64,000 nt of DNA, taken from Linanthus parryae. Its lineage: Eukaryota; Streptophyta; Magnoliopsida; Ericales; Polemoniaceae. Below are positions 34,514 to 45,723 of this stretch, piece by piece. Under the pieces are notes generated by a model. The model saw nothing but the letters and a program-made list of their open reading frames with translations, ran no database searches and was not told the origin of the DNA. Where the stretch lies: the NCBI GenBank assembly GCA_023055425.1, contig JALGPY010000001.1:68548691-68612690 (forward strand), read 5' to 3'. The stretch's first letter is position 1. Each line of letters opens with the position of its first letter. Made by a program: the position numbers and the translations under genes.

Positions 34514-36314
34514 ATGCTGCTCATCAAATGGCCCTACACTTCTAATCTTGTAGGCATTATCTTGAAGCTCACCAGGGAGTATTTGTAGTACTCTTTCGGA
34601 GCTCATCAAAATTGGCCCTATGTTTGTATGAATGAAGGCTACTATTGTCATCCCTAACCTTATAATTTGGAAAACCCTGGTCCGTTATCAGAGTCTTATC
34701 TAAGGCACGTCACCTTTGTCTTCGCACCCTTGTCCATTATCAGTCTTCTCTAGGCATGTCTTTGTTGTCCCCCGCTCAAATTTGTCATCTTTATCTCGAA
34801 AGAGATATGAACACTGTCAACAGTGCCTAATGATAGCCAGAGCATTTTTGTCGCCTAAATTTGGGTGTCCTGGGATGGCTTGATGAGGTTATGGTTTTAA
34901 GTGCTGATAATAGAAGATGGGATGTTTAGGCCGAAACACTAGATGGAAGGGGATTGCCTTTTGTGTTGTTGATCCTAATACAGCATGGGATCATTTATTT
35001 ATTCAAGAAAAGAGACACAGAAAAAGGAAGTTGCTAAACTAAAAAGTCTAGCAACAAAGACTTACCACTACTTAAATACAAACTCAGTAGTGCCCCCAAT
35101 GAATAAACTGCTGCTCTGAGATTTGAAGTCTTTATTCTAACCCCTTCAAGTTTGGGAAATTGATAGCTTGGTAGTTTTTGTAGCTTTGTACGAGATTCCA
35201 AAAAAAACTGTACAAATAAAGCTCTTGAAATTGTGCAGAAAATGTATCTAACATCCCGGGCTTGCCATGTTTGTGAAATATGTACACCCATAAATAGCCC
35301 ATGGACCTCCAGGGTGGGCGACTTAGAGCTTGTTTGGTATCCGTTTGGTATGCCGTACACATGAGTTATCTCATTATTGTGCACGTTGGCAGAATAATTT
35401 CCCAGGACTATATAGAATTAAGAAACATTCGCCTTTTGTGTTGTTGATCACAGTATCGCCTAGTGATTGCCACCTGTATTATCATTGTTCTAAATAAAAG
35501 AGTGACGTCATCAAGCTGATCTGGTAAAAAGGATGACGAAGAGAAAAATTATCCAAGAAAATGATTACTAATAATATAAATAGCCCACCGGCAAGGAAAT
35601 GAGTCAAAAGAAAACAACAATATGAGGATGGGCTATTCTGATGTCTAGCACATTTTCATTGCAGCTATATGACATTTCTGGTGGGTGAGACGAAGAACAT
35701 TTCATTGAGCTCCTTGATCAAACTGTAAAACCTACTTATGCCAAAATACTTGGCTAAGGAATATTTAACCAAAGAAGGAGAACTGGTGGGATTTGTTGCC
35801 TTCTATAAATTGATTAGCCGAATAAATATTATCTGTCATCAAAGACATCAGCAAAAAGTAATCAGCTCAAAATATACAGAAACTAAAGATACCGAAAACT
35901 AAAGATTTTGAAGATTTGTGACTTTGTAGGAGGATGGAAGTAGTACACCTCAACCTTAGATATGGAAAAATAGTATGTATAGCACGTGTGTCCTGGAACC
36001 TATATTATTTCAAAAATTATCGAAGTTAATGAGTCGTACATTTACATGAAATTCATTAAGATCTTTCCTTAGCCGACAATTTATCCATAGAGCCCGTATG
36101 GGACTCGTCTATGTTATTGTGATATTCTCAAATTTAATGAGGTGTAGATTTACAAGAAATTCACAGATGGATACTTTTCATTAAGAGATCTTTCCTCAGG
36201 TCCATGGAGCCCGTAGGGGACTCGTCTTGGCAACTTGACCGCTAGGACCTCGAGGTGGCCGGATTAGCATCCAGCACCATAAATGTCGACACTTTTCTTT
36301 TGGAGAAAAAGTAA

Positions 36315-36316
<2 letters not shown>
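34514..36316. other. Unassigned AT-rich DNA
   Basis: I recognise no gene or transposon. A minus-strand frame at 35034-35384 has no family motif. Two diverged copies of a word around AGAGCCCGTATGGGACTCGTCT occur near 36090-36113 and 36207-36227, suggesting a partial local duplication. Confidence 0.45.

Positions 36317-36377
<61 letters not shown>
36317..36377 (+). repeat. (AT)n microsatellite, about 61 bp
   Basis: An uninterrupted AT dinucleotide run. Confidence 0.97.
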
Positions 36378-36380
<3 letters not shown>

Positions 36381-36470
36381 GAGGAAGCAAGGAAACACAC
36401 TAGACATGATACATAGACTACGCGGCGGCCTTTTTAACTATACAACCTCAAGACTTTTCTCCTTTTATAT

Positions 36471-36604
36471 ATAAGATAAGATCAGATAAGATAAGATAAG
36501 ATAAGATAAGATAAGATAAGATAAGATAAGATAAGATAAGATAAGATAAGATAAGATAAGATAAGATAAGATAAGATAAGATAAGATAAGATAAGATAAG
36601 ATAA
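36471..36604 (+). repeat. (ATAAG)n pentanucleotide array, about 27 units
   Basis: ATAAG is repeated about 27 times with one ATCAG variant near 36481. The repetitive Leu-Ser-Tyr-Leu-Ile minus-strand frame is a by-product of the array. Confidence 0.97.
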
Positions 36605-37072
36605 CATATAAGATGTCACATGCAACGCAAATACTTACAATTATTAAAATAAAAATGTCACACATCACAGTGGTTATTCAGATAAAAATGTTTTACACCT
36701 CGGTGGTTAATCTCTAACTTAGAGTCAAACAGATATTTTTTTTTAAAATTAAATCATACCGCTCTGTCTCTCCTCTATGTTCCCATGACGACTGGGCACA
36801 GGGAACAAGAGGAAGACATTTTGGACCAAATTACCCCTAACACAATCGCAGAATTACACAGCTACCATTATTCTCGCCCAACCACCACTACCACCTCTCC
36901 TAACAATAAGACCACTGCTACTACCACCAGTCAACACCATTAATAGCAAGAGAAGCATCAACACCATCAATACATCAAAACAAATCAAAATCAATAGCAG
37001 ATCTCAACCTAAATGAGGAAACATAAGAGGATGGGGAGAAGAAGATGGGGGAGAAAGGAAGAATGAAACTAC

Positions 37073-37100
37073 AGAGGAGGAGGAGGAGGAGAAGAAGAAA
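37073..37100 (+). repeat. Short (GAG)n/(GAA)n tract
   Basis: A brief purine triplet run upstream of the large AAG array. Confidence 0.85.
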
Positions 37101-37304
37101 AGTGTAGCAGAACCACCCGCCGCCGCCGGAATCGTCGGAAGAAGAAAAATTGTCAAGAGAGTGGGGGGTGCAGATCGGAATCGTCGGAATCCTCGTCTTC
37201 ATCCTCGATCGGAGCCGGAATCGTCGTTCCACCGCCATATCGGAATCATCGGAATCCTCTATGGGTGCAGATCATCTGTGGGTCGTCCCTGGGTTGCCTC
37301 TGCG

Positions 37305-37650
37305 TGCAGATCGAGAGAAGAAGAAGAAGAAGAAGAAGAAGACAAAGAAGAAGAAGAAGAAGACAAAGAAGAAGAAGAAGAAGAAGAAGAAGAAGAAGAA
37401 GAAGAAGAAGAAGAAGAAGAAGAAGAAGAAGAAGAAGAAGAAGAAGAAGAAGAAGAAGAAGAAGAAGAAGAAGAAGAAGAAGAAGAAGAAGAAGAAGAAG
37501 AAGAAGAAGAAGAAGAAGAAGAAAAAGTGCAGATTGAGAGAAGAAGAAGAAGAAGAAGAAGAAGAAGAAGAAGAAGAAGAAGAAGAAGAAGAAGAAGAAG
37601 AAGAAGAAGAAGAAGAAGAAGAAGAAGAAGAAGAAGAAGAAGAAGAAAAA
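37305..37650 (+). repeat. Long (AAG)n polypurine tract with duplicated flank
   Basis: Four AAG blocks lie between about 37315 and 37648. The longest are about 37375-37523 (roughly 50 units) and 37539-37648 (roughly 36 units). The word GTGCAGATCGAGAG before the first block recurs as GTGCAGATTGAGAG before the last one (about 37527-37540), so a flank-plus-tract unit was duplicated. Two ACAAAG interruptions separate the early blocks. Poly-Glu, poly-Lys, poly-Arg, poly-Ser, poly-Leu and poly-Phe frames here are artefacts. Confidence 0.95.
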
Positions 37651-37953
37651 ATGTAGGAGAAAGAAAGAATAAAACAGAAGAGGAGGAGCCACCGTCGCCT
37701 CTGCTTGAAGCCACCGTCGCCTATGCTTGGAGCCACCGTCTTCTCTGCTTGGAGCCACAATCGCCTCCTCGTCTTCCGCCGCCGCAGATTAGAGCCACCG
37801 TGTAGATCTGAAGCACCGTCGTCCTTACCACCAGAAGAAGCCACCATCCTCCCTCCGTACTTCCACCTCCTCCCTATGTCCTCCTCTCTCTTTCTCTGTC
37901 TATATGTTTGTGTGGTGCGTGAGTGGTTTAAAGAGGCTGAGAGGAAAAATGTG
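37651..37953 (+). repeat. 22-bp tandem repeat and adjoining unassigned DNA
   Basis: The unit GCCACCGTCGCCTCTGCTTG starts at 37688, 37710 and 37732, with a decayed fourth copy at 37754; the period is exactly 22 bp. The rest of the stretch up to the Copia-5 LTR is CT- and CCG-rich and not recognised. Confidence 0.8.
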
Positions 37954-38292
37954 TGTTATGACAAACCACCTCACGAACAATGAACGAAAGAATAAGAACA
38001 CGAGGATCTTACGTTGTTCGCTAGCGAAATATTCGCTAACTACCTTCACGGCGGAAAATAACCCTTTATTTCACAAGAGGAACAATTGCAATGATGTTTT
38101 GCATACCTAATAATGTAACTACTAGGTTCTTTATATAGTGCTAGGAAAATCCCTAAAGTTTCCAAATCCGATTTGGGAACAAAGTTGTTTCCTAAATAAT
38201 CCTCCACCGCCTTTGACTTCCAATGTTTCCTAATCAAAGTTTAAACAAAAGAGTTTAGCCACCTTTGACCAATTCAAGGCACCAACTCAACA
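37954..38292 (-). repeat. Copia-5 3' LTR
   Basis: On the minus strand the LTR runs from TGTTGAGTTGGTGCC to GTTTGTCATAACA, about 339 bp, with a TATA box, CTATATAAAG (about 38132-38141). The outer boundary is uncertain by 2 bp because of a TGTG repeat. The polypurine tract AAGGTGGAGATT lies at 38293-38304. Confidence 0.8.
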
Positions 38293-38439
38293 AATCTCCA
38301 CCTTGACTTGAATTGTCTCGTCAACAGCAGCTGCTCCTCTTCTCGCAAATAAAGCTACGCATTCTTCGCACCCTATGTCTCTCGTCACAGAGACTCACTG
38401 GACCCCCACCGGGTCCGACATGCCCCGAAGGGCTCACTA

Positions 38440-40669
38440 GCTAATAATGTTGAGAAATTCCAGACAATGCTGGAACTTGCTCTCCAAAACCGGCTTGGGG
38501 AACATATTTGCGGAGTTGTCAGCAGTCCCCACTTTCATCACCTTGATCATGCTTTCACTTTATTAGAAAATGATAACTGACGTCAATATGCTTGGTCCTT
38601 TTATGATGAACCTGGTCCTCTGTCAAGAATATTGCACTCAAGCTATCACAGTAGACTATCGCCTGATCTTGATGTAGCCCTAGATCATTGACCATTCCCT
38701 TAAGCCAAATTGCCTCCTTTGCTGCTTCTGTTAGAGCCATATACTTCGCCTCCGTCGTCGAAAAAGTCACCGTCGGCAGTAGCGTAGCCTTCCAACTCAC
38801 AACAGATGCTCCCAGAGCAAACTTATAGCCTATCATCGATCTTCTCCTATCAATATCCCCTGCATAGTCCGCATCCGAGAAACCAGCTCCCAAGATGTCT
38901 TCACTAGCCCCATAGCATAGGCCAATGTCTGACGTACCCTTAAGGTACCTGAATATGCGCTTCACCGCCTGCCAATGGGCCCTACCATGAGCCATAAAAC
39001 AACTAACCACACTAACATCGAATGTTATGTCCGGTCGACTATAGACCATAGCATACATAAGGCTTCCAACTGCTCTAGCATATGGAACCTTGGACATGTA
39101 CTCCTTCTCCTCCTCGGTCTGAACGGTGTACATTCCCAGCTTGCTGTTAGTTGCCATAGGAGTATCTATAGCTAGAGCTGATAACATCCCGAATCTTGCC
39201 AAGATCTTCTTGATGTATCCCCGTTGTGATAAGAAAAGCTTCTTCTTCTTCCTATCTCGATAGATCTCAACTCCCAGTATCTTCCGAGCAGCCCCTAGAT
39301 CCTTCATACCAAATTTCACACTGAGAGACCTCTTTAGTTCTCTAGTGTCCTTGATATTCTGAGTTGCGATCAAAATATCATCCACATATAGAACTAGGTA
39401 GATACGTGATCCACTTCGCAACAACTTGTGATACACACAGCAATCATACTCGCACCTGTGGTAACCAATCTTCAACATGAAGCTTTCAAACCTCTTGTAC
39501 CATTTCCTTGGCGACTGCTTAAGTCCATAGAGAGATCACTTCAGCTTGCACACGTGGTTCTCTCTTCCGGGAACTTGGAACCCTTCTGGTTGGCTCATGT
39601 ATATCTCCTCTTCCAACTCTCCATGTAGAAAAGCTGTTTTGACATTCAATTTCTCAAGCTCTATGTCGTGGTGTGCCACCATTGCTCGTAGTACCCCGAT
39701 AGAAGTATGTCTGACCACCGGTGAGAAGACCTCGTTGTAGTCAACTCCCTCAATCTGACTGAACCCTCTTGCAACTAGCCTTACCTTATACTTGATGCCC
39801 TCTCTAGATGTAGTTCCTTCCTTTCTTTTGAAAAACCACTTGCAACTGGCTATCTTCCTTCCCACAGGCAATTTAACAAGCTCCCAAGTCGAGTTCTTGC
39901 TAAGAGACTCCATCTCCTCTCCCATCGCGGTAATCCATTGTGCTGACTCAAAACTAGATATAGCGGCCTTGTAGGTGGACGGCTCATCCTCCACCTCCTC
40001 CGCTACCTGTAATGCATATCCCACCATACCGTCATCTCTGTATCTCGCTGGAGGCTTGATGACTCTTCTTTTTCTTCCAACCGCAATAATTTGATGATCC
40101 GGTTCCTCTGGTAGAAACACATCTTCACTATCAGACTCTTTTGCTTCTTCCTCTTCGTCGTGTGGCTGCGGTGTAGGGATTTCGGAATCCTTAGGATCAG
40201 TAGGATCCGACTCTCCCTCCACCTTCTTCTATGCACCTCCAAGCTCCACCTCCACGGAGTTCTTAAAAAAACGGGTCTCATCAAAGACTACACTTCTGCC
40301 AAGTATAATCTCGTTGTCTGCCCATATCTTGTATCCCTTCACACATGTTCCTAAAGCCATGAATAATCTCTTCTTAGCTCTTGGTTATAGTTTGCCATCA
40401 TCAACGTGATAGTATGTAACACAATCAAAGACTCTCAAATTCGAGTAATCCACTACTCTACCGAAACAGACTTTCATAGAAATCTTGCATCCTATACTTG
40501 TGTGCAGGCTCCGATTTATGAGATAGAATGCCATGGAAACTGCCTATCCCTAAAAGCCTCTAGAAAGACCTGCGTTTGAAAGCATGCACCTTGCTTTCTC
40601 CAAAAAATTCTGATTCATTCTCTCGGCTACACCGTTCTGCTACGGTGTGTACTGAACGCTGCGATGACG
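38440..40669 (-). pseudogene. pol: Copia-5 integrase end, reverse transcriptase and RNase H
   Basis: Reading leftward, the fragment starts inside the integrase core (QNGVAERMNQ, with the catalytic Glu; a stop falls just before it). Reverse transcriptase includes SCKWFFKRKEG, KTAFLHGELEEEIYMSQPEGF and catalytic LYVDDILIA (near 39383). One TGA near 39539 replaces the Arg expected in the KLKRSLYGLKQ box; the frame is otherwise open from 40222 to 38555. RNase H has GFSDADYAGD, FSTTEAKYMAL and YCDSLSAIFL. A frameshift near 38565 cuts the tail, whose remaining codons (ADNSANMFPKPV) continue in another frame to about 38440. The element is dead. Confidence 0.88.
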
Positions 40670-41297
40670 TGTGTGCACAAGAGATTCCGGCGGGGAGACC
40701 TCCGTGTACACCGTATGTAGAGGATCAGAGATCGCACAGGAAGAGTTGGCTTGTGTGTAGGGAGAGAGTAAGGCAGTAGTAATGTCTGAGAGAGAGACAG
40801 AGGTTCGGCAGAGCTTCCGCGTGTGGCTAGTGTGTTCCCCTTTGTATGGAAAGGTTAACGTCCTATATATAGCAGAGAACGTGACCGTTGTAGTGTGGTT
40901 AATGCGCCCATTAATGGCGGCTTATTAGCTTAACCGTAACGGCACGTTCGTCCGAGCATATAGGGACCGTTACAGCACGTTGTGCGCGAATACCGGAACC
41001 GTTATGAGGTTGACCGGGTTTGACCGGATTGACCGGGTTTATGGAGCTCGTGCCATAAATCTCTCAAAGCAGTAACTAAAGGTCGCGCGCGGGCTTGGCT
41101 CGCACGCGACAGGGCTTACTCTAGCCTCCAAACCACTAAGTCCCTACAAGTCCCGTGCGGTGGTATGCGAGGGCTCTGTCTCGCAGCCCCCACATGGATC
41201 AGCTCGGCTGGTGATCCAGTGTGTGCGGAGCACAATATGGTGTGCTGGATGGTTGCCACGTGGCCAAGATCTGTCAGCTCAGAAAGCACTATCTACA
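40670..41297 (-). repeat. aPMD-2 3' LTR, facing opposite to the PMD gene
   Basis: On the minus strand the LTR runs from TGTAGATAGTGC to CTTGTGCACACA, about 628 bp. Its TATA box CTATATATAGGA (40861-40872 region) lies about 190 bp from the outer end, the same distance as in aPMD-1. Shared blocks with aPMD-1 include TAGTCCCTACAAGTCCCGTG-like sequence near 41140-41160 and GGTTATTAATGCGCC-like words. The outer flank is Copia-5 integrase. No 5' LTR or gag-pol is visible; they would lie beyond the window. Confidence 0.65.
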
Positions 41298-41309
41298 TTA
41301 GCCCCCTTT
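41298..41309 (-). promoter_or_regulatory. aPMD-2 polypurine tract
   Basis: On the minus strand AAAGGGGGCTAA directly precedes the LTR. It matches the tract at the equivalent position of aPMD-1. Confidence 0.7.
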
Positions 41310-41549
41310 CTGCGCGTGAAGGCTCATAGCTGTCTAGACTTCCATGCGCAGAAACCAACATACGCGTCGCCGCCACGCACCAATTCAAATACGGGTAAGT
41401 TCAGCCCCCGTGCGTGCCATTATGACCTAAAACCCCTAGAGTCGTGCCGTCTGGCCTTTAGGGTTTTAGGCGTGACGTCAGCTTGTCTTGTGATTGCGCG
41501 ATTCGACGGTGACGGTTGCGATTCGACTACTGAAAGGACGCAACCCTTC

Positions 41550-42020
41550 ATTGTTTTTGGATAAATACTTTGTATCCCCCATTGTTGCAAAGCATCACCT
41601 CTTTCTCTTAAAGTGAATGGTACCCGGAGGTCTTCGAGAGCAAATTCAGATAATCAATCACCAGTTCAGAACTGCAAATCGTCTTCTCCAACTGTGCATA
41701 TCCAAGCAGGCTTCGCGAAAACAAGGTTGGCCTTGTTCAATTTCTATTTAGAATACCAGTGTAGCCTTTGAACTGTGTTGGATCTGCAAACTCATGAAAC
41801 TTGTGAAGAAGCTTTGATCTTTGAGCCCACTTTTGCTTTAACCCTTCAATAATAAGGACTTCGGATGTGGGGTTTTGAAATCACTGATAATGCAACCCTC
41901 TAATTTCTGCAATTGATACTAGAAACTGTTCATCTTTCTTTCCCATAGACCTTGATTCTCGAAATTCAAACTGAAGTGTAGCATATTTCTCCCCCTTTTT
42001 TTTCTTGCTCTTCCGCAGGA
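41550..42020 (+). promoter_or_regulatory. Promoter region and 5'UTR intron of the aPMD-2 gene
   Basis: A TATA-like GGATAAATACT lies near 41559-41569. An intron starts at ACAAG|GTTGGCC (41726) and ends at a long T-rich tract and TTCCGCAG (42018), two bases before the ATG at 42021. The aPMD-1 gene has the same arrangement (ACAAG|GTTAGTG at 19394/19393, CAG at 19238). Conserved placement supports real splicing rather than chance. Confidence 0.65.
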
Positions 42021-44280
42021 ATGGCCAAGACAAAAGGAACCAAACCCACCAAGGAGGACGAAGAGATACCCGATCTTCCGCAGGCTTTGTGGCGAAAAGC
42101 CCCCTATCTAGGTGGCAAAGATTTCTACCACGCGAGGGTTAAGGCGAAGAAGATGCCTGCTCCTGTCCCTAATGAGGGATTGCTAACACTGACTCCCCCG
42201 GTTAACTCAGCCTTGCTCGAGTTAATTGGCTCCGAGGATGTGGTTCGATTGGGAATCGAAAATGGGTACTTCCCCTACGCTGCGATTTCTACCCAAGCTT
42301 TTGTTCAAAAATTGGACTACATGGATGAGTGGATTGACCACGTGTTGACCAATCATGCTGCGACCCTTGATGAAGCCGGCGTATACTTCGCTGTTCGTGC
42401 TATGAAGGGTGCTGCCGTGAAGCTGGACCAGTCCATGCTTCTAAACCTTCTTTCCCGCTACTCGCCTGCGACTCACACATTCCACTTTGCTGAGTTTGAG
42501 GCTGCCCCCACACTCGAGGACGTGCATATGCTGTACGATCTTTCTCCCATGGGTGAAGTGGACCCTTTGAGTCCTTTGACGACGGCTGCGGAGATCGCTT
42601 TGTACACGCAGATGGAGGAATGCCTATCAGAGGTAAAGAAAATCTCCACCCGGTGGACCACTACCAAAGCCCTTCCAAACTGGCAATTGGTTGATACGTC
42701 TGCGAAGAACACCTGGAACAAATGGTTGCAGTACTTCTTTCGTGACTATGCGAACAGCAGCATCACTAAGAAGCTTCTGAGTGAGAACCTAGAGGCCAAG
42801 AATTACGTGGAGGGTAAAGGCTATCACTTGACCCTTTGTGCTTTCCTCTGTGCATGGTTGTCGAGGTACTTAATTGACGGTCACCCACATGATGGGGTTT
42901 TCTACCACGTTCTGCCGCTTGCTGTGAGGCTCGCCCTTGGCCAGAGAGTCGCACTCGGACCCTTGGTCTTGGGCACGCTGTACTATAGGCTTGATCAGCT
43001 GGTTGCGGCCATGAAGGAGTCGCGTGGCCGCCTCGATATACTGACTTTCGTCAACATTTCCTTCTTGACGATGTGGGTCTTCGAGCGATGGCCGTCCTAT
43101 GCTCCAACTGCTCTTAAACCCGACAAGTGGTGTCCCCCAGGCGAGACGGAGGAGCGTAACAGTGGCAGGGCCGCGAGGTGGTTCGGAGCGAACAATACCA
43201 AGTGCGTTTGGAGCCTGATATGCGACAAGCGGAAAGAGTTTACTGCCAGGCCCTATGCCACGCGCATTGAGAACGTGCGATGGTTTCCAAAGCTGTACCC
43301 CTCTAAGGGTGTTGTTTTCTCAGAAGAGCTTCTCTTCGAAGAGGGATCGCATTTCCATGAGCGCTATCGCGAGTTCTTTTGCTGGTGTCTGCGAGGTTCT
43401 CTTCCTGCCCTTGCAGAGCATATTCGTGAGCTCGCGCCAAGGTATGAGAGGATTACCGTGGATGTTGACCCCACTCGAGTTTCTCCCCAGTTCGGCTTCG
43501 ATGCAGTGGCACCCTCAATCTGGCCCCAGTACATTATCAGAGGTTGCTATAAGCGTTTGCTCACAAAGGAGTGCAAGACAGTCTTCATGAACAATCTTCC
43601 CTTTGAGCAGCCTGCAGGTACCCGCGAGGGCGGTTGTTCCCAGAACTGGCTCGCATACTGGGTTGCCCAGCAAACGAGGATCGAGACACAGTCGGCTGCT
43701 CAGCCGAGTAGAGCTCCCTTAATCAAGAGAAACTCTTTTCCGTTTCGCCCCAATTGCAGTCTGAGCGAGTCTGAATATGGTTGCTACTCATTGTTGGATC
43801 ATGAGAACCATTTGTGCCCTGACGTCATTCTGAAGGAAAAGATCTCCGCAGTTAAGAAGGGTGACACGCATGTCATCAGATATAGCGAGGCATTTGCTAA
43901 GGTAAGCAATTTTTCGCGTGCGTTAAGCTTCTTGATTTCCCCATGTTGATGCCTTTATTCTGTACTGTTTGCTGTAGTGTCATGTGCGGAGATTCGCATC
44001 TGGTGATCGTTCCAAGTCGTTGGTTAACACCATTTTTGCCACTAGAAGACAAAAACAGTCGTTCCTGCTAGCATGGAGGATAGACCCTGAGGTCGAAACC
44101 AGGATTCGCGCAGTCATGAACGCTTTTGCTGACTCGCTGATAGATAATGCTCCGGCCGTGTCTCCACCCAGGGATAATCCGTCTCCTTCAGCGACTGCCG
44201 CGCCGAGAGCGAAGAGACCCAGGCAAAAGGGAATTACAATCTCTTCCCCTAGAAGTGCTCCAACTTCCCCTCCAGCGAGG
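42021..44280 (+). CDS. aPMD-2: plant mobile domain (PMD, aminotransferase-like family) gene, cut by Copia-4
   Basis: The ATG follows a 5'UTR intron. Exon 1 (42021-43901, 627 codons, all open) encodes a PMD-type protein. THTFHFAEFEAAPTLEDVHM fits the family signature HTFH...TLEDV, followed by a WLSRYLIDGHPHDGVFYHVL core, LGPLVLGTLYYRLDQL and TMWVFERWPSYAP. A GT-AG intron (43902-43977, phase 0) joins CHVRRFASGDRSK in exon 2, whose Pro/Ser-rich basic tail (PRAKRPRQK, possible nuclear signal) is cut at 44280 by Copia-4. The rest would lie beyond the window. Known PMD proteins (MAIN, MAIL1) act in plant nuclei in genome maintenance and silencing, and PMD genes are also carried by transposable elements. 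This copy is antisense to the flanking LTR. Its biochemical role is unknown to me. Confidence 0.85.
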
Positions 44281-45709
44281 TGTAGGGTTTTGATTCATGG
44301 ATCGCGCAAACGGAAGCATAATCAAACAAATAACCATGCAAAACCCTCCAAGGATCACAAGTCTAGATGCATAACGATAGTAAAGGTAAGAAATCATAAA
44401 CACACCTTTGGGTTCTCCTTGATGACTTCAAACGCGAATAGTGTCACGTTCTCTATAGTGGATCCACGCCTAGAGTTGCTCCTAGATCTCCCAAACTCCT
44501 TGGTGCTAGCCCGGAATAAGAGGAGGGTGAAGGAATCACGCAAAACGAGACAAAAAGAGGGGCTCGGCCCTCTTTTGGCCGACGGGGTGAGGGGGCGGCG
44601 GCAAGGGACGGGTTCGACCCTTGTTGCTTGCTCTCTCTCTCCTTTGTTCTCTCCCACTCTTGTTATGATCACTAATGAGCATAAGTTATGAGGAAGGAAG
44701 GAAGGAGGGTCCTTTATATAGTCCAACAACTCCTTGTTAACTACCTAAAGGACTTATTCTAGTCCTACTAGAATTCAATTTAGTCCCTTCCTTGCAAATT
44801 AGTCCCTACTAAGTTTGCAAGGGTTTGCAAAGTGATCCTTCTAATTAATTAATCCAATTAATTAATTCCCAAATCTAGTACAACTCTATATAGCGTGTGA
44901 CCCCATAGGTTCTATCTAGTTGGTAGCAACTATTTGCTAATATGGAGCGGTTTCTAGCAAAACATCCATTCTAGCCAACTAATAGAATAGTCATCTAGAC
45001 AACCTTGTACAAGTAATTGTCTCATCCCTTTGCCTCCATATCCGGATTGGACACGAGACATACAAGTCACACTCGTATATCCAATCCATAGTTTCTCGAT
45101 CTATGGGATAGCCTTATTCGTGCAAATAACATCAATATCCCATATTGATTTATTTGAGTCTGGCCAGACATTCTATAAGCACTATCCTTCGAGTGGCCTA
45201 GGATACTTGCTCCCGTTATGTGGGAGGGGCAAATCCTCTCTACGTCCACTACGATCTCTAAGCTTGCTTCTCATTGTATCCAGTACACGCCTTTATAACT
45301 ACCCAGTTACGGTGTAGCGTTTAACGCTACCAAGATCACAATGATCCACAACTAGAATATCTAGTGACTTCAAGTCTAAGGATGACAATACCGTTGCACC
45401 CGAGAAGCACTTGTGACTCAACATAACATGTATGTAGCCTTCTCGGTGATGGGTCAATCCAGTGCAACATTCCGTAATGCACACCTATGTGTTGGATCGT
45501 GATATCTCCATATCAATCCAACCCCATACTAGTCTATAGATGATTGTCCCATTAATCATTATACTTGACTAGGGATATTTAAGATAAACAACACGATTGT
45601 AAATCTAAGGACTTCATTATATTAAATATCCAATAAATAATAAATGAATTTTCTAGCCATATACAAATTCATACTAAACTAGATTGCCTCTAGGGCATCT
45701 ATTCCAACA
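44281..45709 (-). repeat. Copia-4 3' LTR
   Basis: 1,429 bp; on the minus strand it runs from TGTTGGAATAGATGCC to AATCAAAACCCTACA. A TATA box, CTATATAAAGG, lies near 44711-44721. The same family supplied the solo LTR at 16510-17938. Confidence 0.95.
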
Positions 45710-45721
45710 GTCTCCCACTTG
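45710..45721 (-). promoter_or_regulatory. Copia-4 polypurine tract
   Basis: On the minus strand AAGTGGGAGAC directly precedes the 3' LTR; only 14 bp separate the pol stop from the LTR. Confidence 0.9.
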
Positions 45722-45723
45722 CA

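Larger units (their letters stand above)
37954..40669 (-). mobile_element. Copia-5: truncated Copia element, minus strand
   Basis: A 3' LTR, polypurine tract and most of pol are present. At about 40669 the integrase sequence stops abruptly where the aPMD-2 LTR begins. The missing 5' half (gag, protease, 5' LTR) would lie to the right of aPMD-2, beyond the window, if this is a simple nested insertion. RT style suggests the Tork/Tnt1-like group. Confidence 0.82.

Noticed and set aside
36465..36668. Repetitive Leu-Ser-Tyr-Leu-Ile frame
   Set aside because: Produced by the ATAAG array.
37161..37847. Long open frames of poly-Glu, poly-Lys, poly-Arg, poly-Ser, poly-Leu and poly-Phe
   Set aside because: All six frames are open because the DNA is an AAG triplet repeat; there is no family motif.
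24164..45317. Recurrent 95-106 codon frame near 17259, 24164, 30820 and 45030
   Set aside because: LTR sequence of Copia-3 and Copia-4 families; no protein family and no coding pattern.
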